64,000 bases of DNA from Tupaia tana (taxonomy: Eukaryota > Chordata > Mammalia > Scandentia > Tupaiidae), in assembly GCA_026018925.1 (NCBI GenBank), contig JAKSZU010000007.1, positions 98,791,501 through 98,855,500 of the forward strand. The letters run 5' to 3'. A model generated the notes under the pieces. It was not told the DNA's origin. It worked only from the letters and a program-made list of their open reading frames with translations, and searched no databases. The translations under genes were made by a program, and so were the position numbers. This document shows positions 36,685 through 46,283 of the stretch, one piece after another. Position 1 is the stretch's first letter. Every line of letters begins with the position of its first letter.

Positions 36685-37580
36685 GTTCCGACATGAATAC
36701 ATTTCTCACCAATTCAGTTGGGGGTACTATACACGTTATCGTCAACAGATAAGATATTTCTTTCTCCCATAAATGTCTTATCGCTGTATTTTTCTCCCTA
36801 ATGTCTTTCCCACACTGTATCTGGTATCTATAACCATTTTCTATGTTTTTATATCCTCTAATCATTCATTTCTGGCCATAAAGTACAGATGGTCGGTATA
36901 TATTAAGTGGAGTCATAAAATGTCTCTCCTTCATAACCTTGCTTACTTCACTCAGCAGTGTCATCCATTTTCTGTCAAAAGCCAGGTTTTTTTTTTTTGA
37001 TGAATAGTATTTCATAGAATATATGTGTCACACTTTTTCAATCCATTCCTCTATTCATGGATATTTGTGTTGGTTACATGTCTTAGCAATTGCGAATAAT
37101 ACTGCAATAAACATAGATGTGCAAGCACTTTTCTGACAGCATTCTTCTGTCTTTTGGGTAGATACTAAGGAGTGGGATTGCTGGAACATATAATAGTGCT
37201 GTTTGTAGATCTCTGAGGAATCTCCATATTGATATCCACAGTGGCTGGGCCAATTTACATTCCCACCAACAGTATAAGAGAGTTCCCTTTTCACCACATC
37301 CCCTTATCAACATTTCTATTTTTTTTTTTACTTTAATCATTCTGACTGGAGTCAGATGTTATCTCATTGTGGTTTTGATCTGCATCTCCCTCATGATGAG
37401 GGACATTGAGCATTTTTTCATAGAATTTTTGCCTATTCACATGTCTTCCTTAGAAAGTTGTTTCAACTCATTCTCCCAATTGGGTTGATAATATTTTTTG
37501 ATAAGCCACTTGAGTTCCCTGTGAATTCTAGTTATCAGCCCTTATCTGAAGCATAGTTTACAAAAATATTTTCCCACTCC
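36685..37580 (-). mobile_element. Antisense L1 copy 'a', 3' part (3'UTR and ORF2 C-terminal end)
   Basis: Reverse-strand L1 3'UTR and the end of ORF2. The 3'UTR portion (CAATTCAGTTG, CTATACACGTTATCGTCAACA) matches the antisense L1 at 48.8 kb, so both belong to ordinary L1 with a 3'UTR unrelated to the half-L1s. Reverse-strand translation near 37083-37340 gives a degraded ORF2 C-terminal segment including [18 protein letters not shown] and PAIPLLSIYPKD, the Cys-rich end of L1 ORF2p, broken by frameshifts. The copy is interrupted at 37580 by the older half-L1 and resumes at 40741. Confidence 0.88.
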
Positions 37581-37893
37581 ATGGCTCCTGAGAACTAGTG
37601 ATTTCAGAAAAAAAAGAGAAATGAAGATTTTCTACTGATAATTCAGCCTCCAGCCCACAAACTAGAGTGGTAGGAGACCCTCAAACCTTCTCCCTATTCT
37701 ATCTCTGCCTCTGTCTCTCTTTTTCTCTGTCTTCTCATTTTTCGGTAATATTTCCTTTTTAAAAATTTTGTAAAATAAAGTATTTTCTTGGCTTTCAGCC
37801 CCTCCTTTATCTTGTTAATGATCCCCTCTCCTCCTCTCACCCATGAGAGGTAAGGGGAAGGCCTTCAGAAGAAAATTCATCCATGGCTCCTGA
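37581..37893 (+). repeat. Diverged single 5' monomer of the older half-L1
   Basis: Colinear with the array monomer: GAACTAGTGATTTCAG, GAGAAATGAAGATTTTCTAC, TAATTCAGCCTCCAGC, GTGGTAGGAGACCC, CTATCTCTGCCTCTGTCTCT, TTCTCATTTTTCGGTAATAT, TTAATGATCCCCTCTCC, CCATGGCTCCTGAGAAATAG. It is clearly more diverged from the array consensus than the array units are from each other. It begins with only a ~25-bp remnant of a preceding unit, so this copy inserted with about 1.1 monomers. Confidence 0.85.
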
Positions 37894-38259
37894 GAAATAG
37901 CGTGCCACGTGGTTTTCTATTTTTTTGTTTTTTGTTTTTCTTTAATTTTTTAGTTGTTTTTAATTTTTTCTTCTTTTTTTCTGTTTCTTGTTGTTTTTTC
38001 TCTCTCTGTTTTTTTTTCTTTATCTTTTATCTCATCTCTCTGCTTTTCAATCTCCATTCTCTGTGTTTCTAGATGGATCTAAGGAAACTAGAGCAAACAT
38101 CCAAATTCTATTAGGGTTAACACATTCCTCAATATCTACTGAATCTGCTGCGCAAAGGATCAAAACAAAATGGCAAAGAGATTCCAGATCACCTCTTCCT
38201 GCACGCTCCTGAACATTCAGATTAAACTTCAATTTAGGAAGAAATACACCATCCAACAG

Positions 38260-39194
38260 ATGACTGAAAATCACTGCAAGGCCACAAGAAATATGGGAAA
38301 GCAAGAAAATACATCTCCTCCAAGGGAAAATAATAACTCCTATCCATCCACTGACAGTTCGATGGAAATCATGGAAATGTCTGATGAAGAATTTAGAATA
38401 ATCATACTGGTGAAGCTAACAGAGATGGAAGAGAAGAGAGACAATGTACTGCAGAAGAGAAAGAAGAAATGAGATGCCGAGATCCAGGAGGTGAGGAAAT
38501 TCTTGCAAGATCTAAAAGAGGAATTACACAGATTAACAAAGGATCAAAGGGATCTGTTAGAGAGGAAGGCTATAATACAGGAAGTCAAAATCTCCCTTGA
38601 AAGTATTAGAAGCAGACTAGATTATACAGAAAATAGAAACTCAGATGTAGAGGAGAAAATTGATGAACTAGAAAAATACACCACAAAGACTAAGAAAATT
38701 GCCCCCCCCCAAAATAGGAATAATATGTGAGAAGTCCTAGATACCATCAAAGGTCCAAACATCTGCATAATTGGTATCCTAGAAGGGGAAGAGACTCATA
38801 AGGGCATTTAAAATCTATTCCACAAAATCTTGCAAGAAAACTTTCCAAACCTAGAGAGTCACTCAAAGATTCAGTCCCAAGAAATAAAAAAGACCCCAAG
38901 TAAAATCAACCCAAGAAGAACTTCTCCAAGACACACTATCGTGGGAACCAGCAGTTAGCGTAATGACTATGTGGCTGGACTCCCACATAGTCAACCGCAG
39001 TTCGCATCCCAGACCCAGTGGCTTAAAACTCACGCCGGGTGCGTGTGTGTGCGTGTCCAAGATCTCAAGAGGAGAATGGAGGAGAAGGGATTGTGGTGTG
39101 ACTATCCCCCCTGGGGGGTGATTTCTCGCTTTCTATCTCTACGCCTCTCTCTGTCTGTCTGGCGAGTGCACGTGCCCTATAGCAAAAATCTCTC

Positions 39195-39239
<45 letters not shown>

Positions 39240-39568
39240 CACATTATCGCCAGATTGACCAAAAACACAAAGACAATATACTAAGATTGGCAAGAGAAAA
39301 ACTGCAAGTTACCTACAAAGGATATCTCCTCAGGCTAACAGTGAACCTCTCATCATAAACAGGGTGAGTGAGGAAAGAATGGGAAAATATTTTCAAAATG
39401 TTAAGAAAAAAATAATTTTGACCAAGAATACTTTACCTGGCAAGACCATCCTTCAAATGGGAAGAAAAGACAAGAACATTCTCAGGTAAACAAAACCTGA
39501 AAGAATTTACATGCACCAGATCAGATCTCCAAGAAATTCTCAAGGGAGTGCTATATCAGGAAAATTAA
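38260..39568 (+). pseudogene. Broken L1-type ORF1 of the older half-L1
   Basis: Aligns from its ATG (38260-38262) to TAA (39566-39568) with the intact ORF1 at 34521. The first disabling change is an in-frame TGA at 38470-38472 where the intact copy has a Glu codon. The frame continues in coiled-coil-like sequence (ISLESIRSRLDYTENRNSDVEEK region) to a C-run at ~38703 and a second TGA near 38728. A 295-bp SINE with 13-bp TSDs splits the RRM/C-terminal part at 38942-39236. After it, matches to RLAREK, KGHPIRLTA and the FQPRILYPARLSF region can be traced on the nucleotide level. No functional product is expected. Confidence 0.88.
38942..39236 (+). mobile_element. tRNA-derived SINE, sense, inside the broken ORF1
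   Basis: Full-length copy. The tRNA-like head begins GGGAACCAGCAGTTAGCGTA, and a degenerate B box (GCAGTTCGCATCCC) follows. The body is rich in CACGCCGGG, GTGTGTGTGCG and AGGAGAATGGAGGAGAAGGG. It ends with a TCTCTGTCTGTCTGG tract, GCCCTATAGCAAAAATCTC and a ~40-base A-tail. TSDs are AGACACACTATCG (38929-38941) and AGACACATTATCG (39237-39249), one mismatch. Confidence 0.92.
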
Positions 39569-40740
39569 ATACAGAAACACAGAAATAAGAATTCAAAAGC
39601 TAAGAAAATGGCCAACTTAATCATAGGGACAAGTCTGGAGTTGAATATTATTTTCCCAGAATTTAATTGGGAAGATTGATCCACAACAGAAGATTGATTA
39701 AATATATGAGACTGAACTGGTAAAATAGCATTTTATGACTTTTGACTAAAATATTGCTGATTTTCTTCTAGGCTTTGTTGTCCTGTTTTAAGGATTTTTA
39801 TCCTGTCTTGAGCCGTCAATAGATTCATGTACCTTCTATTTGAACAGAATCCTAAGCTGTTTCCTGGGTTTACATTTTAAGCAAATTTCCTTAGCTTTTC
39901 TTTGATTTATTAAAGTTAAAACTGCTTTTCTTGAAATTACCAAGTGAACTTGGTATTGAAAGTAGTTAGATTATTCAAGAAATTGTGTGATCAATGCAAT
40001 GTGGGGGTAAAACAAATGGAAGACAACTGTACACACCAGAGATAGTGTGAGAAGAGAGTGGGAAAGGGCATTGGTAAGAAATAGGGGTAAAATGGAAAAT
40101 TATTGACGATAACATGCATGATTAAGCCACTATGCAGCATATTCTGGATGGTAAATCACATTTTGTATGCTGTGATGATGCTTAGGGAATGAATGTAAGT
40201 TAATTAATTTTAAAAAATCTTCCCCTAGAAACTGTTTTTCTTGAAATTAAGAAAAATGCATTAAAATACCTATTTGATGACTATAGTAAGCTATATAGCC
40301 CCAGCTAGGTGCTACTATATCGTATGTTCATTCTACTCACTGAGGTTTATGCCTAAAGTCAGACATGTGTTCATGGATATGTATATATCAGCTGCACTTG
40401 CTATTGAAAATATTTAGATTAGTTTAGGTCTTTAGTGAATCAATAAAGTGTGTGTGGAGGGGGAGGCATAGGAAGCAACCATGGATACCAGAGACAGTGT
40501 GAGAGGAGAGTGGGAGATGGAAGAGGGTGAGAGATAGGGAATCAAGGATGAAAAAAAGCAAAATTATACAGGAAACAAGAAATGGAAAGCTGTTGATGAT
40601 AACACGTATGTTGATGTACTTGATTGGGCCAATATACAGCATATTTTGGATGGAAAATCTCATTTTGTATGCTGTAATGATGTACAGTGAATGAATGTAA
40701 ATAAATAAATTTAAATAAATAAATAAATTTATAAAAAAAG
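39569..40740 (+). other. 3' region of older half-L1 with the same duplicated module
   Basis: Colinear with 35523-36530: GGCCAACTTAATCATAGGG, then unique 3' sequence, then two tandem modules (~40015-40205 and ~40440-40700). Both carry GGAGAGTGGGA-like stretches, AATGGAAA, CATTTTGTATGCTGT(G/A)ATGATG and GAATGTAA. It differs from the young copy by an extra ~125 bp near 39730-39835 and by substitutions. The tail has AATAAATAAATTTAAAT and related repeats. Confidence 0.8.
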
Positions 40741-40752
40741 TTTTCCCATTCC

Positions 40753-43700
40753 AAGAGCTGTCAATTCACACTAATTACTGCATCTTTTGCCATGCAGAAA
40801 CTTTTTAATCTGATATAATCTCACTTCTCTATTTTGGGGATCATCTACTGTGCTTTGGGGGTCTTATTTAAGAAGTCTTTCCCTACCCTAACGTCTCCCA
40901 GAGTTTCCCCAGTATTTTGCAGGAGCAGTTTTATAGTTTGAAGTCTTAGATTTAGATCTTTAATCCACCTTGACTTGATTTTTGTCAAAGGTGAGAGGTA
41001 GGGTTTCAGATTCATCTTTCTGCAGGTGGAAACCCAGATTTTCCAGCACCATTTGCTGAAGAGGTATCCCTTTTCCCATTGGATTGACTGGTACCCCTTG
41101 TCAAAAATCAGTTGATGTATATTTGGGAATTTATTTCTGGGGACTCTATTCTGTTCCATTGGTCCACATGTCTGATTCTGTGCCAGTACCATGCTGTTTT
41201 AAATACCACAGCTTTGTAGTAAATTTTTGGGTCAGGGAGTGAGATGCCGCCCACTCCACTCTTTTTATGCAGAATCGCTTTGGCAATATGGGGTCTTTTA
41301 TGATTCCAGATGAGTTTTATGATTGTCTTTCCTAGATCTGTGAAGAATATGTCTGGTACTTTGATTGGCATTGCATTAAATATGTAGAGTAATTTGAGTA
41401 GAATTGCCATTTTGATTTTATTAATCCTTCCAATTCAGGAACTTGGGATGTCCTTCCACTTTTTTTGTGTCATTTTCAATTTTTTTTAACTTCTCATAAT
41501 TTTCCTTGTAGAGGTCTTTAACTTCTCTGGTTATATTTATTCCTAAGTATCTTATACTATTTGTGGCTATGGTAAATGGAATAACTTTTTTCAGTTCTAT
41601 CTCTGTCTGCCTATTGTCATATATAGAAATGCTATAGACTTCTATATATTAATTTTGTATCCTGTAACTTTATTGTATTCATGTATTACTTCCAAAAATC
41701 TTTTCATGGAAACCATTGGGTCTTCTGTATTTACAATCATGTCATCTGAGAATAGAGAGAGTTTTACCTCTTATTTTCCTATTTGAATGCTTTTTATTTT
41801 TTCATCTTTTCTGATTGCGTTGGTGAGGACTTCCAGTACTATATTTAAAAGAAATGGATAAAGTGGGCATCCTTGTCTTGTACCCATTTTTAGTGGAAAA
41901 GCTTTCAGCTTTTATCATTCAGAATAATGCTCACTATGGGTTTTTTATAGATAACTTTTATTTTTATTATGTTGAGAAATAACCCTTCTGTGCTGATTTT
42001 GCTGAGACTTGATCATGAAGGGATGTTGAATCTTATCAAATGCTTTTTCTGCATCAATTGATCTGACCATATGGTTTTTAACTTTCTTCCTGTTAATATG
42101 ATGTATTACATTTACGGTTTTGCATATGTTGAACCAATCTTGCATTTCTGGAATAAAACCTACCAGATCATGACGTATAATCTTTTTAATAAGATGTTAG
42201 TAGCTTGTTGAGAATCTTTGCTAGTATCTTGCTAGTGTCTTGTTGAGAATCTTTGCATCTATATTCATCAGAGATATTGGTCTATAGTTTTCCTTCCTTG
42301 TCCTGTTCTTATCTGTTTTAAAGATAAGGGTGATAGAGGGCTTCATAGAATTAATTAGGAAGAGATTTACACTTTTGGATCTTTAGAAATAACTTTAGTA
42401 GATTGGGGGTTAACTGATCTTTGAAAGTTTTGCAGAATTCAGAGGTGAAGCCATCGGGAGCAGGGCTTTTCTTGTTGGGAGGTTATTTATTACTCATTCA
42501 ATCTCCTGGCTTGTTATGGGCCTATTCAGGTTTTCTGTATCTTCCTGTCTCATTCTTGGTAGATTATATGTGTCTAGGAATTTATCTGTTTCATCCAGAT
42601 TGTCTTGTTTCTTGGCATATAGTTGTTCATAGTATCCTCTAATGGTGTTTTGTATTTTTACTTTGTTGTTATATTGTCTGCTTCATTCTAGATTTGATTC
42701 ACCTGGTTCCTTTCTCTCTTCTTAATAAGTCTTGCTAGTGGTGTATCGATTTTGTTTATCTTTTCAAAGAACCAGGTTTTACTTTCATTTATTTTCTGTA
42801 TGGTTTGTTTATTTTATATTTCATTTATTTCTGCTCATATCTTTATTATTTCCTTTCTCCTGGAGTTTTTTGGATTTTTTTTTTGCTGTTGCTTTTCCAA
42901 TTCTCTAAGGCATGTTGTTAGGTGATCTATTTGCCTTCTTTCCGTCTTCCTCTTATGTGCATTAGTTGCTATGAACTACCCCTTATGACTGCTTTAGCAG
43001 TGTCCCAAAGATTATGGAAACTCGTGTTTTCATTTTCATTGGCTTCCATGAATCTTTTGACTTCAGTCTTTAGTTCTTTAGCAGCTGTGGAATCATTCAG
43101 GAGTAGGTTATTTAGTTTTCACGTATTTGAGTATTTTTAAGGATTTCTCTTGAAATTAAATTCAAGTTTCATTCCATCATGATCAGAGAAGATACTGGAT
43201 ATAGATTCTCTGCCTTTGAATCTCTAGAGGCTTGCTTTGTGCCCTATGAGGTTGTCAATCTTTGAAAGGATTCCATGTGGGGGTGAGAAAAAATATATCT
43301 CTTGGTTTTTGTATAGAAAGCTCAATAGATGTCTCATAAGTCCATTTGATTTATGGTATCATTTAGACTCCTTTATCTCTTTACCTATTTTTTGTCTAGA
43401 TGTTCTGTCCAGAGGGCATAGTGTAGTGTTGAGGTCTCCAATAATCAGTATATTGCAGTGTGTCTCCCCTTTTAAATCTAACAGCCTTTCGTTCACATAC
43501 TTGGGTGCTCCTGTGTTAGGTGAATAGATACTATAAGCATTATATCTTCTTGATCTATTGATCCTTTTACTACAACATAGTGCCCTTTGTCTCTTCGAAC
43601 AGTTTTTGTTTTAAAGCCTATTTTGTCAGAAATTAGTATTGCAACTCCAGCTCTTTTTTGGTTCCCTTTTGCATGGAAAACCTTTTTCCAACCCTTCACT

Positions 43701-43830
43701 TTCAGTCTATGTATATCTTTATCCATGAAGTGGGTTTCCTGTAAACAACATATAGAGTGTTTCTAGTTTTTATTCATCCAACCAGTCTGTGTCTCTTGAT
43801 TGGAGAATTTAATCCATGAACATTCAATGT
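40753..43830 (-). pseudogene. Degenerate L1 ORF2 (endonuclease/reverse transcriptase) remains of copy 'a'
   Basis: L1 ORF2p is the endonuclease and reverse transcriptase that primes cDNA at nicked DNA. Here it survives in short frames. Reverse-strand 43493-43726 translates to a stretch containing KKVFHAKGNQKRAGVAILIS and IGFKTKTVRRDKGHY, from the endonuclease domain. At 41945-42145 a stretch with [16 protein letters not shown] matches the conserved start of the reverse transcriptase core (DAEKAFD). The YxDD catalytic block falls in a region without a usable frame. The C-terminal end lies at 36.9-37.5 kb beyond the inserted half-L1. Confidence 0.87.
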
Positions 43831-44029
43831 TATTATCAATGTTACCGGATCTGTCCTGACGATTAAGTTGGCCATTGTCTTAATTGCCTTTTTTTCCTTT
43901 GTTTCTGTCTGTTAATTCTTTAGTTTTCCTGGAACAATACTTTCTTCAGGGTTTCTTGTAGAGTTGCTCTGATGTTGGCAAATTCTTTTAGGTCTTGTTT
44001 TTCTGAGATTTTGTTGTTGTTTTTTTATT

Positions 44030-44284
44030 TTTTGGAGAGGTTTTTGCTATAGGGTGCGTGCGATCGCCAGATAGACAGAGAGAGACAGAGAGGCAGAAAG
44101 TGAGAAATCACCCCCAGGGGGGATGACCACGCCACAATCCGTTCTCCTCCTTTCTCCTCTCAGGATCTTGGGCACACACTCACACGCACCTGACATGAGT
44201 TTTAAGCCACCGAATCTGGGATGTGAACCGCAGTCGACTACGTGGGAGTCCAGTGACATAGTCATTACACTAACTGCTGGTCCC
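44030..44284 (-). mobile_element. tRNA-derived SINE, antisense, in L1 'a'
   Basis: Starts with a T-run and GGAGAGGTTTTTGCTATAGG. It contains CACCCCCAGGGGGGATGACC, CTCCTCTCAGGATCTTGGGC and the tRNA-like head in reverse (ACTAACTGCTGGTCCCC). A TCTGAGA(AG)ATTTT-like duplication is visible on both sides (~44002 and ~44290), consistent with insertion into the L1. Confidence 0.9.
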
Positions 44285-45060
44285 CTGTCTGAGAAGATTT
44301 TAACATTTTTCCCATATGAAGTATAATCTTGCAGTATATAATAATCTTGGTTGAAATTGTTTCTCTCTTAACACTTTCAATACGTCTTCCCATTCCTTTC
44401 TTGCTTGCATTGTTTCCGTTGAGAGATCCAGGGTTAGCCTGATGGATGACCTTTGTAAGTCACTTCTCATTTCTCTCTTGCCAGTTTTAGTAGTATGTTT
44501 TTATCTGTGGTCTTGGACAGTCTGGCTAAGATGTGCCTTGGGGAAGATCTCCTGGAGTTGATTCTATTTGGGCTCCTTTGTTTTTCTTGGGTCTGGATGT
44601 TTGAGTGACTCTCTAGACTTGGAAAATTTTCTTCCAGGATTTCATGGAATAGATTTTCCATGCCATTATTAGTTTCTTAACCTTCTGGGAAGCCAATTAT
44701 TCTGATGTTTGAGCATCTATTGGAATCTAGTATTTCTCTTATATTATCCTTGTGGGTTTTTTCTTTTGTTATTTGCTCTATCTTTTTGATGTTTCCTTGT
44801 AGGTCAGAAGTTTTATCTTCTACATCGGAGATTCGACCTTCAGCATAGTCTAATCAACTTTTAATACTTTCAAGCGTGTTTTTGATTCACTGTATTACAG
44901 ACTTCATCTCTAATAGTTCCATCTGATTCTTTTCAGAGTGTTCATTTCTTCTTTCATATAGTGGAAGGACTTCTTAATCTCCTGTAGTTTGTTGTCTCTT
45001 GTTGTTCCAATTCATGGAATTTGGTCACCATGAATGTTTGAATTTCTTTCTTTGACATTT
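44285..45060 (-). pseudogene. Degenerate L1 ORF1 remains of copy 'a'
   Basis: Reverse-strand 44467-44661 translates to MENLFHEILEENFPSLESHS followed by QTQEKQRSPNRINSRRSSPR and then HILARLSKTT. It aligns closely with residues ~182-243 of the intact half-L1 ORF1. The coiled-coil part follows towards 45.06 kb in broken frames. This resemblance, stronger than that to generic L1, supports origin of the half-L1 ORF1 from this L1 lineage. Confidence 0.87.
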
Positions 45061-45880
45061 TGGTAACATCCTCTGGTTTTACAAAAGATGTAGGGAATTA
45101 CTTTGTTCCTTTGATGGAGACATATTTCCTTGTTTATTCAGACCTGAGGCTCTTCTACTTCTAGTCACTGGAAGATGTATTTACTTTTGAATACCTCTTA
45201 GGAGAACGTTTCTCCGACTAGGAGCAAGTGTTTTTCCCTCTTTCTGCAAATTGATGTGTGCTGAAGTGTCTCTTCTGTTGTTTTTAGCAATGTGGTGTCA
45301 AGAGGGGTACTCTATTCAGGTGTCTGAAAAGCGGTATCTCCTTTTTCACAGGTGGTTCAGTACAGGGGAGAATGCTAGGGAACCTTATAATACTGGGGAA
45401 TTTCAGATCTCTGATTCAAGACCTGTCTAGTCTTTCTAGAAGGGTGGAAGATGAAGCAGAACAGATAATATAAGAAGGAAGAAGTACAGAGGGGAATAAA
45501 GAAAAAGTCACACACTGCAAATTAGGGGCTGGGTCTTGGGCTGAAGAGCCTGGAAGTGAGGTGAGAGGCAGTGATGCCCCTGTCTCAATGTCCCTTAGGT
45601 CAGAGGCCTGAAGATGGAACTGGAGCCTACTGACCATGCTGTTTTTATTATCAAAGTTTTATAGTATATTTTTGGGTCAGGGAGTGAGATGCCACCCACT
45701 CCCCTCATCTTGTGTGGGATTGATTTAGCTTTACGAGGTCTATTATGATTCAATCTCATGGCTTGTTATGGGCCTATTCAGATTTTCTATGTCCTCCTGA
45801 CTTAATCTTGGTAGATTACACATGTCTAGGAATTTGTCTATCTCATCTAGGTTTTCTGGTTTGTTGGTGTATAGCTGTTC

Positions 45881-46283
45881 TGTAAAAATAAAATTAAACT
45901 GTACCTATCCTGTTTTGTAAAGATAAAGTTTAACCTTTGCCTTTTTCACTTCTGTACTAAAACTAATACAGCCCCCATGATAAACTGCTGAAGTTGTGGA
46001 AGCCTGAGACAATTTGCTAGCTCCCTGTAAAAAGCCCCTTATCTTACTTCCTCATTCTTTCCTCCCCTCCCCCCATGGACTTGTGTCTATATAACCTAAA
46101 TGCCCCTTTGTTCTGGGCTTCACTCTCTCTGTTGTGTCTTATAAGACCGAGAGTGGAGTCCTAGCGTGCTAGAAATAAAGCCTCTTGTACTTTACATCAA
46201 GAACCGACTTTTGTGGTTGATTGGGGTTGCCGTAGTACTCCCTGGACAAGGAGGTTCAGCCAGCTGCCAGCTAAAACCTTTCA
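45881..46283 (+). mobile_element. Solo endogenous-retrovirus LTR (403 bp)
   Basis: Starts TGTAAAAATAAAATT and ends AAAACCTTTCA, giving the TG...CA ends of an LTR. It is flanked by a 4-bp duplication, GTTC, at 45877-45880 and 46284-46287; removing the insert restores the L1 text ATAGCTGTTCATAGTACCCTC-like found in copy 'a' (~42620). Inside are a TATA-like CTATATAAC (46088-46096), a polyadenylation signal AATAAA (46174-46179), and a likely R segment between them. The sense is assigned from TATA before poly(A). The 4-bp duplication and size fit a class I (gammaretrovirus-like) element. No internal viral genes are present, so it is a product of LTR-LTR recombination. Confidence 0.85.
46087..46179 (+). 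promoter_or_regulatory. LTR core promoter and polyadenylation signal
   Basis: CTATATAAC at 46088-46096 and AATAAA at 46174-46179, about 80 bp apart, the usual spacing of U3/R promoter and R poly(A) signal in short LTRs. Transcription, if any, would run rightward, antisense to the host L1. Confidence 0.55.

Larger units (their letters stand above)
37581..40740 (+). mobile_element. Older, broken half-L1 (HAL1-like) inserted into antisense L1 'a'
   Basis: A complete but decayed element of the same family as the young one at 34229. It has a short monomer tail plus one diverged 313-bp-type monomer (37581 to ~37893), a leader (~37894-38259), a broken ORF1 (38260-39568), a 3' region without ORF2, and an AAAT-rich tail ending ATAAAAAAAG. 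Target-site duplications TTTTCCCACTCC (37569-37580) and TTTTCCCATTCC (40741-40752) flank it, and the antisense L1 ORF2 sequence reads through once the insert is removed. Both ends are thus defined. This proves that ORF1 followed directly by this 3' region is the natural element structure. Confidence 0.88.
40741..45633 (-). mobile_element. Antisense L1 copy 'a', main part (ORF2, inter-ORF, ORF1, 5'UTR side)
   Basis: Continuation of the L1 begun at 36685. Reading on the reverse strand from high to low coordinates: 5' leader (~45100-45633), ORF1 remains (~44285-45060), inter-ORF segment and ORF2 start (~43820), and ORF2 to 40741. Many frameshifts and stops break ORF2. Recognisable pieces include [17 protein letters not shown] (~41330) and [20 protein letters not shown] (~41180), both conserved in L1 ORF2p. 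A tRNA-SINE is inserted at 44030-44284. Near-full-length but dead. Confidence 0.9.

Noticed and set aside
43837..44029. Intact L1 near 36.7-45.6 kb as a source of reverse transcriptase for the half-L1s
   Set aside because: ORF2 and ORF1 of this copy have many stops and frameshifts and are interrupted by a half-L1 and a SINE, so an active helper L1 must lie elsewhere in the genome.
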